Assembly (NCBI RefSeq): GCF_016908465.1
Contig: NZ_JAFBDY010000013.1
Coordinates: 1-64,000, forward strand
DNA length: 64,000 nucleotides
Source of the DNA: Lysinibacillus composti
Lineage (GTDB): Bacteria; Bacillota; Bacilli; Bacillales_A; Planococcaceae
Reading direction: 5' to 3'
Position 1 is the first letter of the stretch; each line of letters starts with the position of its first letter. Below, piece by piece: positions 37,378 to 46,249 of the stretch. A program made the position numbers and the translations under genes. The notes under the pieces are model-generated. The model searched no databases, was not told the origin of the DNA, and was given only the letters and a program-made list of their open reading frames with translations.

Positions 37378-39420
37378 ATGAGTACTGCAACAAAGGACAG
37401 AAAGACAAGTACTACAACTCGTAGAAGAACGACAAGTACTAGTTCAAAGAGAAAAACTGCTAATAAGCAAATCACTCTTTTAGAAAATAAATTTGAATCT
37501 GCACTAAAAACATTAGAACAAGCAAAACCTTTCGCAAAAAGCCTATATCAAACAGACATTTTCCATTTTGCAACGGATCTTGCTGCTACTAGTGAAGGAG
37601 TATCAATTATTTTTAAATACGCTCATTTGTTTGATCAAGCTGGGGTATTTAAAGATGGAGAATGGGAAGACTTAACAAAATTACAACCACAATTTGTAGG
37701 TGGTTCATTAAGAGTTAAAACCATCTATTCAATTATCGAACTATTAAGTGAAATGCGTATACTTGCTATCGCAAAAGAAACATATAAACATGAGGAATTT
37801 ACCGCTGAAGATGCAAGTAAATTCTTAAATGAAGTACTGGCTTTAAATCTTGACTTATTAACTCTTATTGAAACACAAGATGAATCAAATGAGCCGGAAG
37901 ATCATGAGATTCGAGCATTTAATCTATTAAGCTATCTTGGACAAGAACTTTCATTTAAAGCAGTAGCTGATCAAATGGTACAAGAAATTGAACGACTAAC
38001 TGTTCAACGTCCTATTACTACAAACAGAGTTTTGGATATGATTCAAACATCTGAGCAATTGAAGAATTCTGGAATTGATGATAATACTGTTGGGATCCTT
38101 GAAAAATTTGGACGTGCTACAAATGCACCAACACCACTTAGTCTAGAAACTTCCGATCAACGTGAATACAGACTAAGACTCGAGCAAGCAAGTGAGGAAG
38201 AGTTAATAGCTGAAGCAAAAATTTTTGCTGACTCTATGAAAGAAACAGGACTTGTTTCACCTTATCATGCAGTTCTAATTCGCTTCCTTAATCGCAAAAA
38301 TCATGAAATTATTCCAACTGCACTTGCTTTGACGGAAAAGGGAATTTCTGGTTTTAATGATCATAACAAACTAATTCATGATATGATTCAAATCTCGATT
38401 TACCCTGAGACAAGACAATCAATCTATGGACTTGGCAAAATGCTAGATCGAGGAGTGTTAAATATTGAACCTGTGATCCCAGGTATTCGCCAATTATTTG
38501 AGCTTCCAGTCCATGCTGAGGTACGCAAAGCTTTATCAAAATTTGTAGATGAGCAGAGTGGAATTAGTATTAATGGTGTTCTTGTTGCGGGATTAATAAG
38601 CGTTCTTGGCCAACCGCTTGGTGTTGGACAAGGTACAAACCCAATATGCCAATCAGCTAGAGCAATTTCACTTTGGTCACAATATGATATTGAAAGACTA
38701 TTAAGTTTCATTAATAGTGCAGCGCGCGATAATGGTATTGAAATGACATTTGAAGGCGAAACAATTAATTCTACACTTTTAATTGGTGGGGTTGCTAATG
38801 AAATCAATCAAGACTTAGATCCGATTTCTGTGCTTCTGGTGCCACACCTTGATAAAATTTATAACGAAATGATGAAACGTACTCTTCTACGTGGAGAAGA
38901 TGGACATAAATGGGTTAACCGCGAATTTTACGGTGAATGGATTCCAAGTGGTTTTATTAATGCAATCGATCCGTTTACATTACAAGTTTCCAATTATTCA
39001 GCGTTTGTAAAACTATTCTATGCAACACATCACCCAGATTATAATGAAGGATATCAGTTAATTTATCCAAATCCAGTGGGTATTTTTATTACAAATGTTC
39101 ATGGTGAATTACTTGGTCTTCACGCTGTTTCAATTCAAAGAATTGATAAAGATCCAAATAATGATATTCGAATTTATTTCTATAACCCGAACAATGACAG
39201 TACTCAAAATTGGGGGCAAGGTATCAAGGCTAGTGTTTCAGGCTTTGGTGAATTGGAGGGTGAATCTTCCCTACCGTTCCATGAGTTTGTAGCAAGAATG
39301 TACGCTTACCACTACAATCCATACGAACAAGGTGATACATTTATGGTAGAAGATAAGCTAGTTGAAACGGTTGAGACTTTGGCTAAAGATAGTTGGGGAA
39401 AAAATTACGTTTGGGAATAA
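37378..39420 (+). CDS. Unrecognised large protein A, papain-like C-terminal pattern
   Basis: A 680-residue protein I do not recognise. It opens with about 30 residues rich in Thr, Ser, Arg and Lys, then a long helical region with FKYAHLFDQAGVF and LSEMRILAIAKE. The C-terminal third has GVGQGTNPICQSARAISLWSQ with C424, then LLGLHAVSIQRI with H582, and IYFYNPNNDS with N603, the order and spacing style of papain-like cysteine enzymes. I start at the ATG at 37378; AAGGAG is 11 bases upstream, and the GTG at 37366 overlaps it. A paralogue lies 300 bases downstream. Confidence 0.72.
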   Translation: MSTATKDRKTSTTTRRRTTSTSSKRKTANKQITLLENKFESALKTLEQAKPFAKSLYQTDIFHFATDLAATSEGVSIIFKYAHLFDQAGVFKDGEWEDLTKLQPQFVGGSLRVKTIYSIIELLSEMRILAIAKETYKHEEFTAEDASKFLNEVLALNLDLLTLIETQDESNEPEDHEIRAFNLLSYLGQELSFKAVADQMVQEIERLTVQRPITTNRVLDMIQTSEQLKNSGIDDNTVGILEKFGRATNAPTPLSLETSDQREYRLRLEQASEEELIAEAKIFADSMKETGLVSPYHAVLIRFLNRKNHEIIPTALALTEKGISGFNDHNKLIHDMIQISIYPETRQSIYGLGKMLDRGVLNIEPVIPGIRQLFELPVHAEVRKALSKFVDEQSGISINGVLVAGLISVLGQPLGVGQGTNPICQSARAISLWSQYDIERLLSFINSAARDNGIEMTFEGETINSTLLIGGVANEINQDLDPISVLLVPHLDKIYNEMMKRTLLRGEDGHKWVNREFYGEWIPSGFINAIDPFTLQVSNYSAFVKLFYATHHPDYNEGYQLIYPNPVGIFITNVHGELLGLHAVSIQRIDKDPNNDIRIYFYNPNNDSTQNWGQGIKASVSGFGELEGESSLPFHEFVARMYAYHYNPYEQGDTFMVEDKLVETVETLAKDSWGKNYVWE

Positions 39421-39723
39421 ATAAATTAGCTACGCCGCTCATACATTTTTAATACGAGAACGATACAAAAGACCCGATATTATTCGTGGTCTTTTTTTTT
39501 ACTAATTAAGCTATTATATATTTGAAATAATATTGATTTCATGGTACATTATTTAAAATTTTAAATATTCTAACAATAGAAATCTTTATTTCCTCAAGTT
39601 AAATGTCCGAAAAAAAAATATGCAAACTCCATATACTAAAATTAAACAATTTTGTTATTAATTTGTTGATTAGACTCCATAATAAAAGTGTAGAAGGAAT
39701 TATGGTGAAAGGAGGATGGACAT
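39421..39723. other. Gap between the two paralogues
   Basis: About 300 very AT-rich bases holding the terminator of protein A and, at the right end, AAAGGAGG before protein B. A short plus-strand frame at 39603-39803 overlaps protein B and lacks a site; I do not call it. Confidence 0.45.
39467..39500 (+). terminator. Terminator after protein A
   Basis: A stem of eight base pairs extended by three more past a bulged base (39467-39477 with 39484-39495), followed by nine or more T. It separates the ATP-grasp/protein A unit from the paralogue, which therefore needs its own promoter or read-through. Confidence 0.8.
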
Positions 39724-41547
39724 ATGGGACTTTACTTATTATCTTCAGAGAATGCATTTCAAAAAGCCTTTCAACAGTTATGGCAAGCTCCCTTTATGAG
39801 TAAAAAATTATTTCAACAAGTTGTATTGGATGAAGCCTCATCCCTTCTTAAAGAGCCTTTTGGTTTGGAAAAAATTTATGGATATGCTCATCTCTTTGAC
39901 AAAGCAGGATTATTTGTAGGTAAACCGTGGGAAGATGTTAATAAGCTCAATCCTCCACTTGTTAGAGGTACTCTCCAAGCTGGAGGTGCTACAGCGGTGG
40001 CAGAAGTATTAAGTGAACTTAGGATACTTGCGATCGCCAAAGGAGAATATGAACATCCAGATATGACAGCACTTCAGGCAACTGAGTTTTTAACGAAAGT
40101 GTTAGCTTTAAACATTGATTTGCTTCTAATGAAAGAAACAGAGGAAAACCGGGTAACTCAACTTTATAAAGATGAACAGGCGTCTGAGGTTTTAAGATTT
40201 ATTTCAGAGCATTGTTTTTCATCCCGGGTATTTGAAAACCTCTATCGTGAGGTTGATAATCTGGCTGTTCAAAGGCCCATTGTGACAAATAAAATTTTAA
40301 AACTCATAGCAAGTGCAAGAAAATTAGCTAGTGGGCTTAAAGAGGCTGACTCTAGATTAAAGGATTATGAAAAGGCGGTTTATTCACCATCTAATCTAGC
40401 CACGGGTACTGAAGAAAATTATGCAATAAAAATCAAAACTTGTAGCGATTCAATACTTATTAAAGAAGCTGAACAATTGCGTTCCTCTATGGTAAATACA
40501 GGGCTTGTTTCTATATTTCACGTCATTTTTTTACACTTTATTAATGAAGAACGGCCACACTTGCTAAAGCACATGCTTGCCGAGGACGAAAAAGCTAAGG
40601 AAAATTTACAGTCAAATCTACCCTTTATATCTTCACTCATTACTACTTCAGTTACGAAAAAAACGCGCAGAAGCATTTATGGATTACTCCGTTTCTTGCA
40701 GAGGGATATTTTCACAAGTGAACTCATAAAAGAAATTGAGGAAATGATTAAAACCCCAATTCACGAAAAGATTGAAATTAGACTTGTCACTGCTTATAAC
40801 TTAACGAATACACAAGCCATAAGGTCTTTAATTGTTTCAGAAATGATTAATATTCTAGGCACGCCGTTAGGAATTGGTCAAGGTTTTAACCCTACATGCC
40901 AATCGACAAGAGCACTAAGTTTTTGGTCTCAGAAAGAGCCTGTTATGTTAGTAAAAATGCTTAATGAATTTTTAAAGACTGCAAATGTGACTATTCATTT
41001 TGAAGGTAGACCGATCTCCTCTGAAACGCTGTCACCTGTTCCCCTTGAAGATGAAGTTCATATTGATGCAATTTCTTTATTGTTAGTTCCACACCTAGAC
41101 TCTATTTACTTCGAAATGTTAAAAGCTGCTGATGGTCGTGGTGTAGATCCACATAAATGGATCAACCCTACCTTTCATAAAAAAGGAATATGGACCGGTT
41201 TTTCAGATGTCTATAATGACTTCAACTTTATAGCGAATTTCCAACGTTATTATCATCCAATTCATAATCCGGAAATTAATCAGGGACTTCCTCAGCCCGC
41301 TGGAATTACCATTTATAACCGTTCCGGTCAAGTGCTTGGGGCTCACGCAGTTCTTATTCAAAGAATCGTACCAGACCCTACCGGTAAAGTTCGTGTTTAT
41401 TTTTATAACCCTAATAATGACAGTCTACAAATTTGGGGCAAAGATATACAAACTAGTGTTGCTGGAAACGGCGAACGAGAAGGAGAATCTTCTCTTCCTT
41501 TTGATGAATTTATCAACTTCATATATGCATTCCACTTTCCAGAATAA
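39724..41547 (+). CDS. Unrecognised large protein B, paralogue of protein A
   Basis: A 607-residue protein clearly paralogous to the one upstream over nearly its whole length, without the basic N-terminal leader. Shared blocks: YAHLFDKAGLF, LSELRILAIAKGEY, VQRPIVTNKIL, GTPLGIGQGFNPTCQSTRALSFWSQ (C392), ISLLLVPHLDSIYFEML, DPHKWINPTF, LGAHAVLIQRI (H541) and YFYNPNNDS (N562). Retention of the same Cys, His and Asn after clear divergence suggests both copies are active enzymes. AAAGGAGG lies eight bases before the ATG. Function unknown. Confidence 0.72.
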   Translation: MGLYLLSSENAFQKAFQQLWQAPFMSKKLFQQVVLDEASSLLKEPFGLEKIYGYAHLFDKAGLFVGKPWEDVNKLNPPLVRGTLQAGGATAVAEVLSELRILAIAKGEYEHPDMTALQATEFLTKVLALNIDLLLMKETEENRVTQLYKDEQASEVLRFISEHCFSSRVFENLYREVDNLAVQRPIVTNKILKLIASARKLASGLKEADSRLKDYEKAVYSPSNLATGTEENYAIKIKTCSDSILIKEAEQLRSSMVNTGLVSIFHVIFLHFINEERPHLLKHMLAEDEKAKENLQSNLPFISSLITTSVTKKTRRSIYGLLRFLQRDIFTSELIKEIEEMIKTPIHEKIEIRLVTAYNLTNTQAIRSLIVSEMINILGTPLGIGQGFNPTCQSTRALSFWSQKEPVMLVKMLNEFLKTANVTIHFEGRPISSETLSPVPLEDEVHIDAISLLLVPHLDSIYFEMLKAADGRGVDPHKWINPTFHKKGIWTGFSDVYNDFNFIANFQRYYHPIHNPEINQGLPQPAGITIYNRSGQVLGAHAVLIQRIVPDPTGKVRVYFYNPNNDSLQIWGKDIQTSVAGNGEREGESSLPFDEFINFIYAFHFPE

Positions 41548-41580
41548 TGTGTGTAAGTAAATATTTTTTTACAATGATAT

Positions 41581-41624
41581 AGGGATTTATTTGGTAACCC
41601 AATTTCCAAATAAATCCCTTTTTA
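41581..41624. terminator. Terminator after protein B
   Basis: A perfect 14-base stem (41581-41594 with 41606-41619) followed by T on the plus strand, 33 bases after the stop. Confidence 0.85.
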
Positions 41625-42067
41625 TTAACTTATTTACTTCTTTCAACTATCTTAGATCTTCATCTGAGTTATCATCAGTAGGATTAACTTCTTTAATATT
41701 ATATTCATACTTTTTATAATATTTATGAATAACATAGTTTATGAGTAACAATTATGACAAAATTGGGATACCTTTTGTAAATTGGATATATTAATGAGAA
41801 TTCATTGACCTATACCGCTATAAATCCCAAAATACATACACAACCTTTGTGTCATTCATAGGTTAACTCTGTCTTACTAAAAAGTGTAATACTCCTACTC
41901 CTCTAATTCCTTGAGCCACTTAAACCATATAGCAGCTCAAATTTTGCCCTTTGACGTACTTAGAAGCCTTATTTTAAGGTGAACTATTATTTGCTTATCT
42001 GATTGCTCTCCTCTGCCATTAGTACATAATTTTAGGCCTCTAATGCAGGAGTCACGTAATATTAAAA
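41625..42067. other. Gap between protein B and the partition-like operon
   Basis: No gene that I can support. A 34-codon minus-strand frame (41647-41751, TTG start) looks like the tail of a small membrane protein (YYKKYEYNIKEVNPTDD) but has no ribosome site. The part from about 41880 to 42060 is somewhat richer in GC than its surroundings and unexplained. Confidence 0.35.
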
Positions 42068-42095
42068 AAAGAGTAATGGAGTGTCCATTACTCTT
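42062..42095 (-). terminator. Terminator of the parM-like operon
   Basis: A perfect 12-base stem (42069-42080 with 42084-42095, loop GTG) followed by seven T on the minus strand, 14 bases after the operon end. Confidence 0.85.
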
Positions 42096-42108
42096 AAATG
42101 ATACGTTT

Positions 42109-42729
42109 TTACTTATTCATTTTTTTAAGGAAATCCCCCAACAGATTATCTAAATCATCTTCCATAATAGTGGGCTCAGGTTCCTCTTCAGCGTCAATTA
42201 TTTGGTTTTGTGTAGCTTGGGCCCAATCAAAAGAGTCTAAATCATCTTCTAAGAAATCTGTATCCTCGGTTACAGCTGTTTCCTCTACAGATTGTAGATA
42301 ATCGTCTACTTCCGATACTTCCTCCATAGGAAACTCTTTATTAGGAATATCTTCTTGCAAATACAAGGCTTCGTTAATGTCTATTGAATTGCTGTTTAAA
42401 GATGCAAGCAAGGATGTTGCACGAACTGGGTCCATTAGTAGTTGATATAAAATAGCTCCTAATAAGGCCTCTGAATGCTCATGCTTTAACCAATCCCTTT
42501 GTGCTTTGCTTAATTTGTGTGGCAGAGGAACGGTAATTGTTTCCCTTTCTGTTGAAAAGGATTGACTGACCCCTCGCATCACAAATTCGGCAATTTTGCT
42601 TGAAAAATTCCTTCTTTCTGATTCCTTCAGCTTTTGTAAATGCTTTACAAGGTGATCAGGTGTATCAGAAGGGACACGAAAAGAAATGGCTTGCCCCCTC
42701 TTAATTTCATTAGAAGCTGAGCTTTTCAT
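42109..42729 (-). CDS. ParR-like partner protein with ribbon-helix-helix-like N-terminus
   Basis: A 206-residue protein. Residues 12-60 (RGQAISFRVPSDTPDHLVKHLQKLKESERRNFSSKIAEF) read as one beta strand followed by two helices, as in ribbon-helix-helix DNA binders. The middle is helical. From about 125 the chain is very acidic and ends in DDLDNLLGDFLKKMNK, an amphipathic tail of the sort that ParR proteins use to contact ParM filaments. AAGGTGATC precedes the ATG, 13 bases after the actin gene. The adaptor role is inferred from position and shape. Confidence 0.65.
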   Translation of the reverse strand: MKSSASNEIKRGQAISFRVPSDTPDHLVKHLQKLKESERRNFSSKIAEFVMRGVSQSFSTERETITVPLPHKLSKAQRDWLKHEHSEALLGAILYQLLMDPVRATSLLASLNSNSIDINEALYLQEDIPNKEFPMEEVSEVDDYLQSVEETAVTEDTDFLEDDLDSFDWAQATQNQIIDAEEEPEPTIMEDDLDNLLGDFLKKMNK

Positions 42730-42742
42730 ATGATCACCTTAT

Positions 42743-43924
42743 TTAATTTTTCACAGGTTCTTGAACTGGTTTAGATTTCTCTGTTTTTTCTGTTTTTCTA
42801 ACAAAATCAGTAATGAGTTTGTAATAAGCATTAGCCATCATCCAAATACTCTCTTTCTCATCTTCAAAGAAATCGATATTGTAACCATCTAGATTATTAT
42901 TTAATGTTTTAAGATATTCTTTTAAAACGTTAGCTCCTCCACCAACAAAGTAACAGATCTCCGTTTGCGAGTTTTTTTGCCATACATTGCGTAGTAAGCG
43001 GTATTGTTTTTTTGCTAATTCAAGGAGGATGCGATCCGTAATATCATGGACACTTGTACGACTACCTTTAACCATAATATGATTTCGGTCATTTTTTCTC
43101 GTAATAATTTCTACAACATCACGTCGACTGTCTAGTTCAATGCCATGTTTTGATCTAATCTCTTCCCTTATCGCTTCTAATGACTCTGATACTCCAAGAT
43201 TAAAACCTTGTGCCTTATCATCATCAACATTACGGTTCTTAATGACAGCGATATCTGTTGATAATCCACCAATATCCTGAATGATAATTCTTTTATCGAT
43301 TAAATCCTTATTAATGATTTTGAGTTGATTGTCCATTACAAGGTTAATATAAGCTGCAAACCCTTCAGGATAAACTTTTACTTCGTTAAATTTAATATTC
43401 ACTTTTAAACCTTGATATTTTGGTGTAACGAGGAACTCAACTTGGTGGACAGAACCAACCAATTTTGATCGGTATCCAGCGTCCTTTCCTTCCTTTACTT
43501 CACGAAGGGGAAGGCCTGTACCAAGTGTGTAATTTGCATCAATTACATTTTTTACTCGCGGGAACGTGGTTTTATTTTCATCCCTAACCGCATCCAATGC
43601 CAAAGTTGCAAAAAGCATTACTAATGGTTGATCTTCTTCTGACTTTTCACTTCCCGGATCTAATTCCGTTGCATTACTACTCTTTGTTGCTAAATTACCA
43701 ATACGGTAAATTGTATTATTATCTTTCAGTGCAGGTGAGTGCACCTTGATATGAATCCCATCCAGGGGATTTTTATTATCAAGTTCCTCAATTCCGATTA
43801 CCGGGCGATCTTCAGTATCAATTGCCACAATATTAGGAATATTTAATTCATAATCTAATTCTCCAAAAATCGCTTTAACAGAGTCATTTCCAACATCTAC
43901 AGCAGCAGTTCTAGAAATAATCAT
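42743..43924 (-). CDS. ParM-like actin-family ATPase
   Basis: A filament-forming actin homologue of the ParM/StbA/Alp type, used by low-copy plasmids for segregation. Phosphate-1 AAVDVGNDSVKAIFG, phosphate-2 IIQDIGGLSTDIAVI and adenosine motif YFVGGGANVLKEYL are all present. I start at the ATG at 43924 (393 residues), with AAAGGGA seven to eight bases upstream; the ATG at 43942 has no site. The tail is Lys/Pro-rich. The gene is first in a two-gene operon behind an array of short repeats, the arrangement of a type II partition cassette. Confidence 0.85.
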   Translation of the reverse strand: MIISRTAAVDVGNDSVKAIFGELDYELNIPNIVAIDTEDRPVIGIEELDNKNPLDGIHIKVHSPALKDNNTIYRIGNLATKSSNATELDPGSEKSEEDQPLVMLFATLALDAVRDENKTTFPRVKNVIDANYTLGTGLPLREVKEGKDAGYRSKLVGSVHQVEFLVTPKYQGLKVNIKFNEVKVYPEGFAAYINLVMDNQLKIINKDLIDKRIIIQDIGGLSTDIAVIKNRNVDDDKAQGFNLGVSESLEAIREEIRSKHGIELDSRRDVVEIITRKNDRNHIMVKGSRTSVHDITDRILLELAKKQYRLLRNVWQKNSQTEICYFVGGGANVLKEYLKTLNNNLDGYNIDFFEDEKESIWMMANAYYKLITDFVRKTEKTEKSKPVQEPVKN

Positions 43925-44036
43925 CGAATCATCCCTTTTCATTTTTTATGGTCGTTCTGTAAATCTGTTATTACTAATTAAAGGTTATAAGAGAATACTA
44001 GATTCTTCAATTACTTTTACCCAAATTAATATAAAT

Positions 44037-44274
44037 GTAAACATTACGTAAACTACAACTTTTTGTAAACATTTCTGTAATCTTTAACAACAAATCCGTT
44101 TACATGTTGGTATCACTGGATGTGTACAGGTTTGTTTACAAGTAAACAGTTTTGTAGACAAATTGTTTACTTTTTGTTTACTTGTAAACAATTAAGTAAA
44201 CATACTTGTAAACAAGTATACGGTTAGGTAAACAAGTATACGGTTTTGTGAACAAGTAGACGGTTTTGTAAACA
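44037..44274. repeat. Centromere-like array of GTNNAC hexamers with three 20-bp tandem repeats
   Basis: The hexamer GTAAAC or its close variants (GTATAC, GTAGAC, GTGAAC, GTTTAC) recurs about 17 times. At the right end three tandem units of 20 bp start at 44209, 44229 and 44249 (consensus GTAAACAAGTATACGGTTTT), with a partial fourth at 44269. Within units the hexamers are 8 and 12 bases apart. Two palindromes occur at 44134-44149 and 44175-44192. It lies just upstream of the parM-like gene, the place of parC. Confidence 0.85.
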
Positions 44275-44796
44275 GCTCTTTTATTTACTTTTCTTTTCCA
44301 GTTATTTTGCCTGGATACTCCTTACTCCCCCTCTAATCAGGGTGAGAGGACTTTAATTTTTATATGTTGGTAATTCCAATCTGATAAAACGGGATGTGTA
44401 AATCATTAACTTTGATTGTGGAGCCATCCATCTTATAAGAAGTCGGTGTCCTCATGGTAATAGGAAGGTTTTGCTATTCTCCAGAAACTGGGGCCTCCCC
44501 CCCTGTAACCCGCGCAAGTATTCAAGATAGATTAGAAGATCAAATTATAAGTGATTGGACCTTATACAAGAATCTGGACGCAAAATGCCACATTCCAATA
44601 TGACTAACGTTTTGTTGGCCCCCAAGACTTGTTTTGATGTGGTCTTGCGGCTTGTGTGGGGAGCGAAAACACTATTGCCTATGTCTCACTCCCATGATCG
44701 AGCACCTGCACTCTTAACCTGCTTTGGCAAAACACTTAATCTATTTCATTATTAAAGTTATAGATTATAGCAATTTTTCACGACTCTATTTACGAC
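44275..44796. other. Gap with an unexplained GC-richer patch
   Basis: Beyond the repeat array about 520 bases carry no gene I can support. The portion 44430-44740 is visibly richer in G and C than its neighbours, with short C and G runs. A 49-codon plus-strand frame (44454-44603, beginning MVIGRFCYSPETG) and a 66-codon frame (44555-44755) overlap there, neither with a good ribosome site. It could be a decayed gene or part of a former plasmid replication region. Confidence 0.4.
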
Positions 44797-44837
44797 AAAA
44801 AACGCCATTCTTCTATTAAAGAAAAATGGCGTTTTTT
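44797..44837. terminator. Terminator of citM
   Basis: A perfect 13-base stem (44797-44809 with 44825-44837) with A and T runs at both ends, about 75 bases after the citM stop. Confidence 0.85.
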
Positions 44838-44910
44838 AGTCTTGCCCCAGCATATTTTCAAAGTTAATTATGAGACCTATTGAGTATAGTCTTATCATAC
44901 AAATTGATGT

Positions 44911-46209
44911 TTATCCAATTGAGATAACACCTAAGATTAAGGCGGCAATCGTCATAACCGTTACTGTTCCGAAAGCCCATTTCATTGCAAAACGTTGTAA
45001 TTCACCAAATTCAGTGCCGACTAACCCAATCATTAAATGGGCAGCAGCTACTAGCGGACTTAATACGTGTACAGGTTGCCCGATTAGTGCTGCACGTCCA
45101 ATTTCTGCTGCAGTAATGCCGTAAGCTTCGGCCGTTTGTGCCAAAATCGGAAGAATCCCAAAGTAAAACGCATTATTCGACATGAAAAATGTGAACGGTG
45201 CACTTACAAATGCAACTATAATTGCCATATAAGGCCCTAGTGCTGGCGGAATAATAGCAACTAATGTTTCCGACATTGCGTCAATCATTCCTGTTCCCGT
45301 CATAATACCAGAGAAGATCCCAGCAGCGATAACAATTGAAACGACTGCTAAAGCATTTCTAGAGTGTGAAAGTAATCGTTCCTGCTGTAATTTTAAGTTT
45401 GGATAATTGACTAAAAGGGCAATACCCAATGCAAGCATAAATAAAACACCTAATGACATAAAGTCTAAAATTAAGCAAACCATTAATGTAACTGTTAAAG
45501 CTAAGTTAAACCAAACCAATTTAGGTCGTTTATATTCCAGTGTTCCTGTTAGACTTTCATCTAATTTTGCAGTTTCAGAATCTTTAAGCTCAATAACTCC
45601 GATACGCTTGCGTTCCATCTTACCTAAAAGATATGCCGCTACAAGTACCCAAATAAGTCCGAACCCCATAACTGGAATCATTGGGATAAACACTTCTGAA
45701 GAATCCAAGCCAAGAGAAGCCATGGCCATTGCAGATGCTCCTCCCCAAGGCGTCATATTCATAACACCCATAGAAAGCATTGCTGTTGTTGCCAACACTA
45801 AACGATTCATCCCTAATCGCTTATATAAAGGCAATAATGACGAAACTGTAATTATGTATGTCGTTGTACCGTCCCCATCTAGAGCAACCATCATCGATAA
45901 AACAGCTGTCCCCATAACGATTTTTAAAGGGTCTCCCTTTACAAACTGTAGAATTTTCCTAATTAATGGATCAAATAATCCCGTATCAATCATAATCCCA
46001 AAGTATAGAATAGCAAACATAATCATGATTGCTGTCATCGCGACATTCCTTACGCCCTCTTCCATCATAGGACCTAATTCTGTGAAAAAGCCTCCAAATA
46101 TAGCGAATAAAATCGGTATAAACATGATGGCTACTAAAGCAGATAAACGCTTTGCCATAATTAAATACATGAATACCGCTACCATAGCAAATCCTAAAAA
46201 TGATAACAT
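44911..46209 (-). CDS. citM: Metal-citrate transporter, CitMHS family
   Basis: Imports citrate complexed with a divalent cation together with protons. The 432 residues have about 11-12 membrane segments, with ALDGDGTTTYIITVSSLLPLYKRLGMN and NMTPWGGASAMAMASLGLD, both typical of CitMHS. The two-component genes citS and citT lie directly upstream on the same strand, separated by a terminator and a cre-like site, as in Bacillus subtilis. Which metal it prefers cannot be read from the sequence. Confidence 0.92.
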   Translation of the reverse strand: MLSFLGFAMVAVFMYLIMAKRLSALVAIMFIPILFAIFGGFFTELGPMMEEGVRNVAMTAIMIMFAILYFGIMIDTGLFDPLIRKILQFVKGDPLKIVMGTAVLSMMVALDGDGTTTYIITVSSLLPLYKRLGMNRLVLATTAMLSMGVMNMTPWGGASAMAMASLGLDSSEVFIPMIPVMGFGLIWVLVAAYLLGKMERKRIGVIELKDSETAKLDESLTGTLEYKRPKLVWFNLALTVTLMVCLILDFMSLGVLFMLALGIALLVNYPNLKLQQERLLSHSRNALAVVSIVIAAGIFSGIMTGTGMIDAMSETLVAIIPPALGPYMAIIVAFVSAPFTFFMSNNAFYFGILPILAQTAEAYGITAAEIGRAALIGQPVHVLSPLVAAAHLMIGLVGTEFGELQRFAMKWAFGTVTVMTIAALILGVISIG

Positions 46210-46249
46210 ACATACCCCTCCTATTTCTGAAATCCCAAAATATTCATTT

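Noticed and set aside
41647-41751. 34-codon minus-strand frame resembling the tail of a small membrane protein
   Set aside because: TTG start without a ribosome site, and no hydrophobic segment in the frame to complete such a protein.
44037-44274. Considered as a CRISPR array
   Set aside because: Repeats are 20 bp or shorter and directly adjoining, without unique spacers, and no cas gene is near.
44555-44755. 66-codon plus-strand frame in the GC-richer patch
   Set aside because: No ribosome site and no family resemblance; kept only as part of the unexplained patch.
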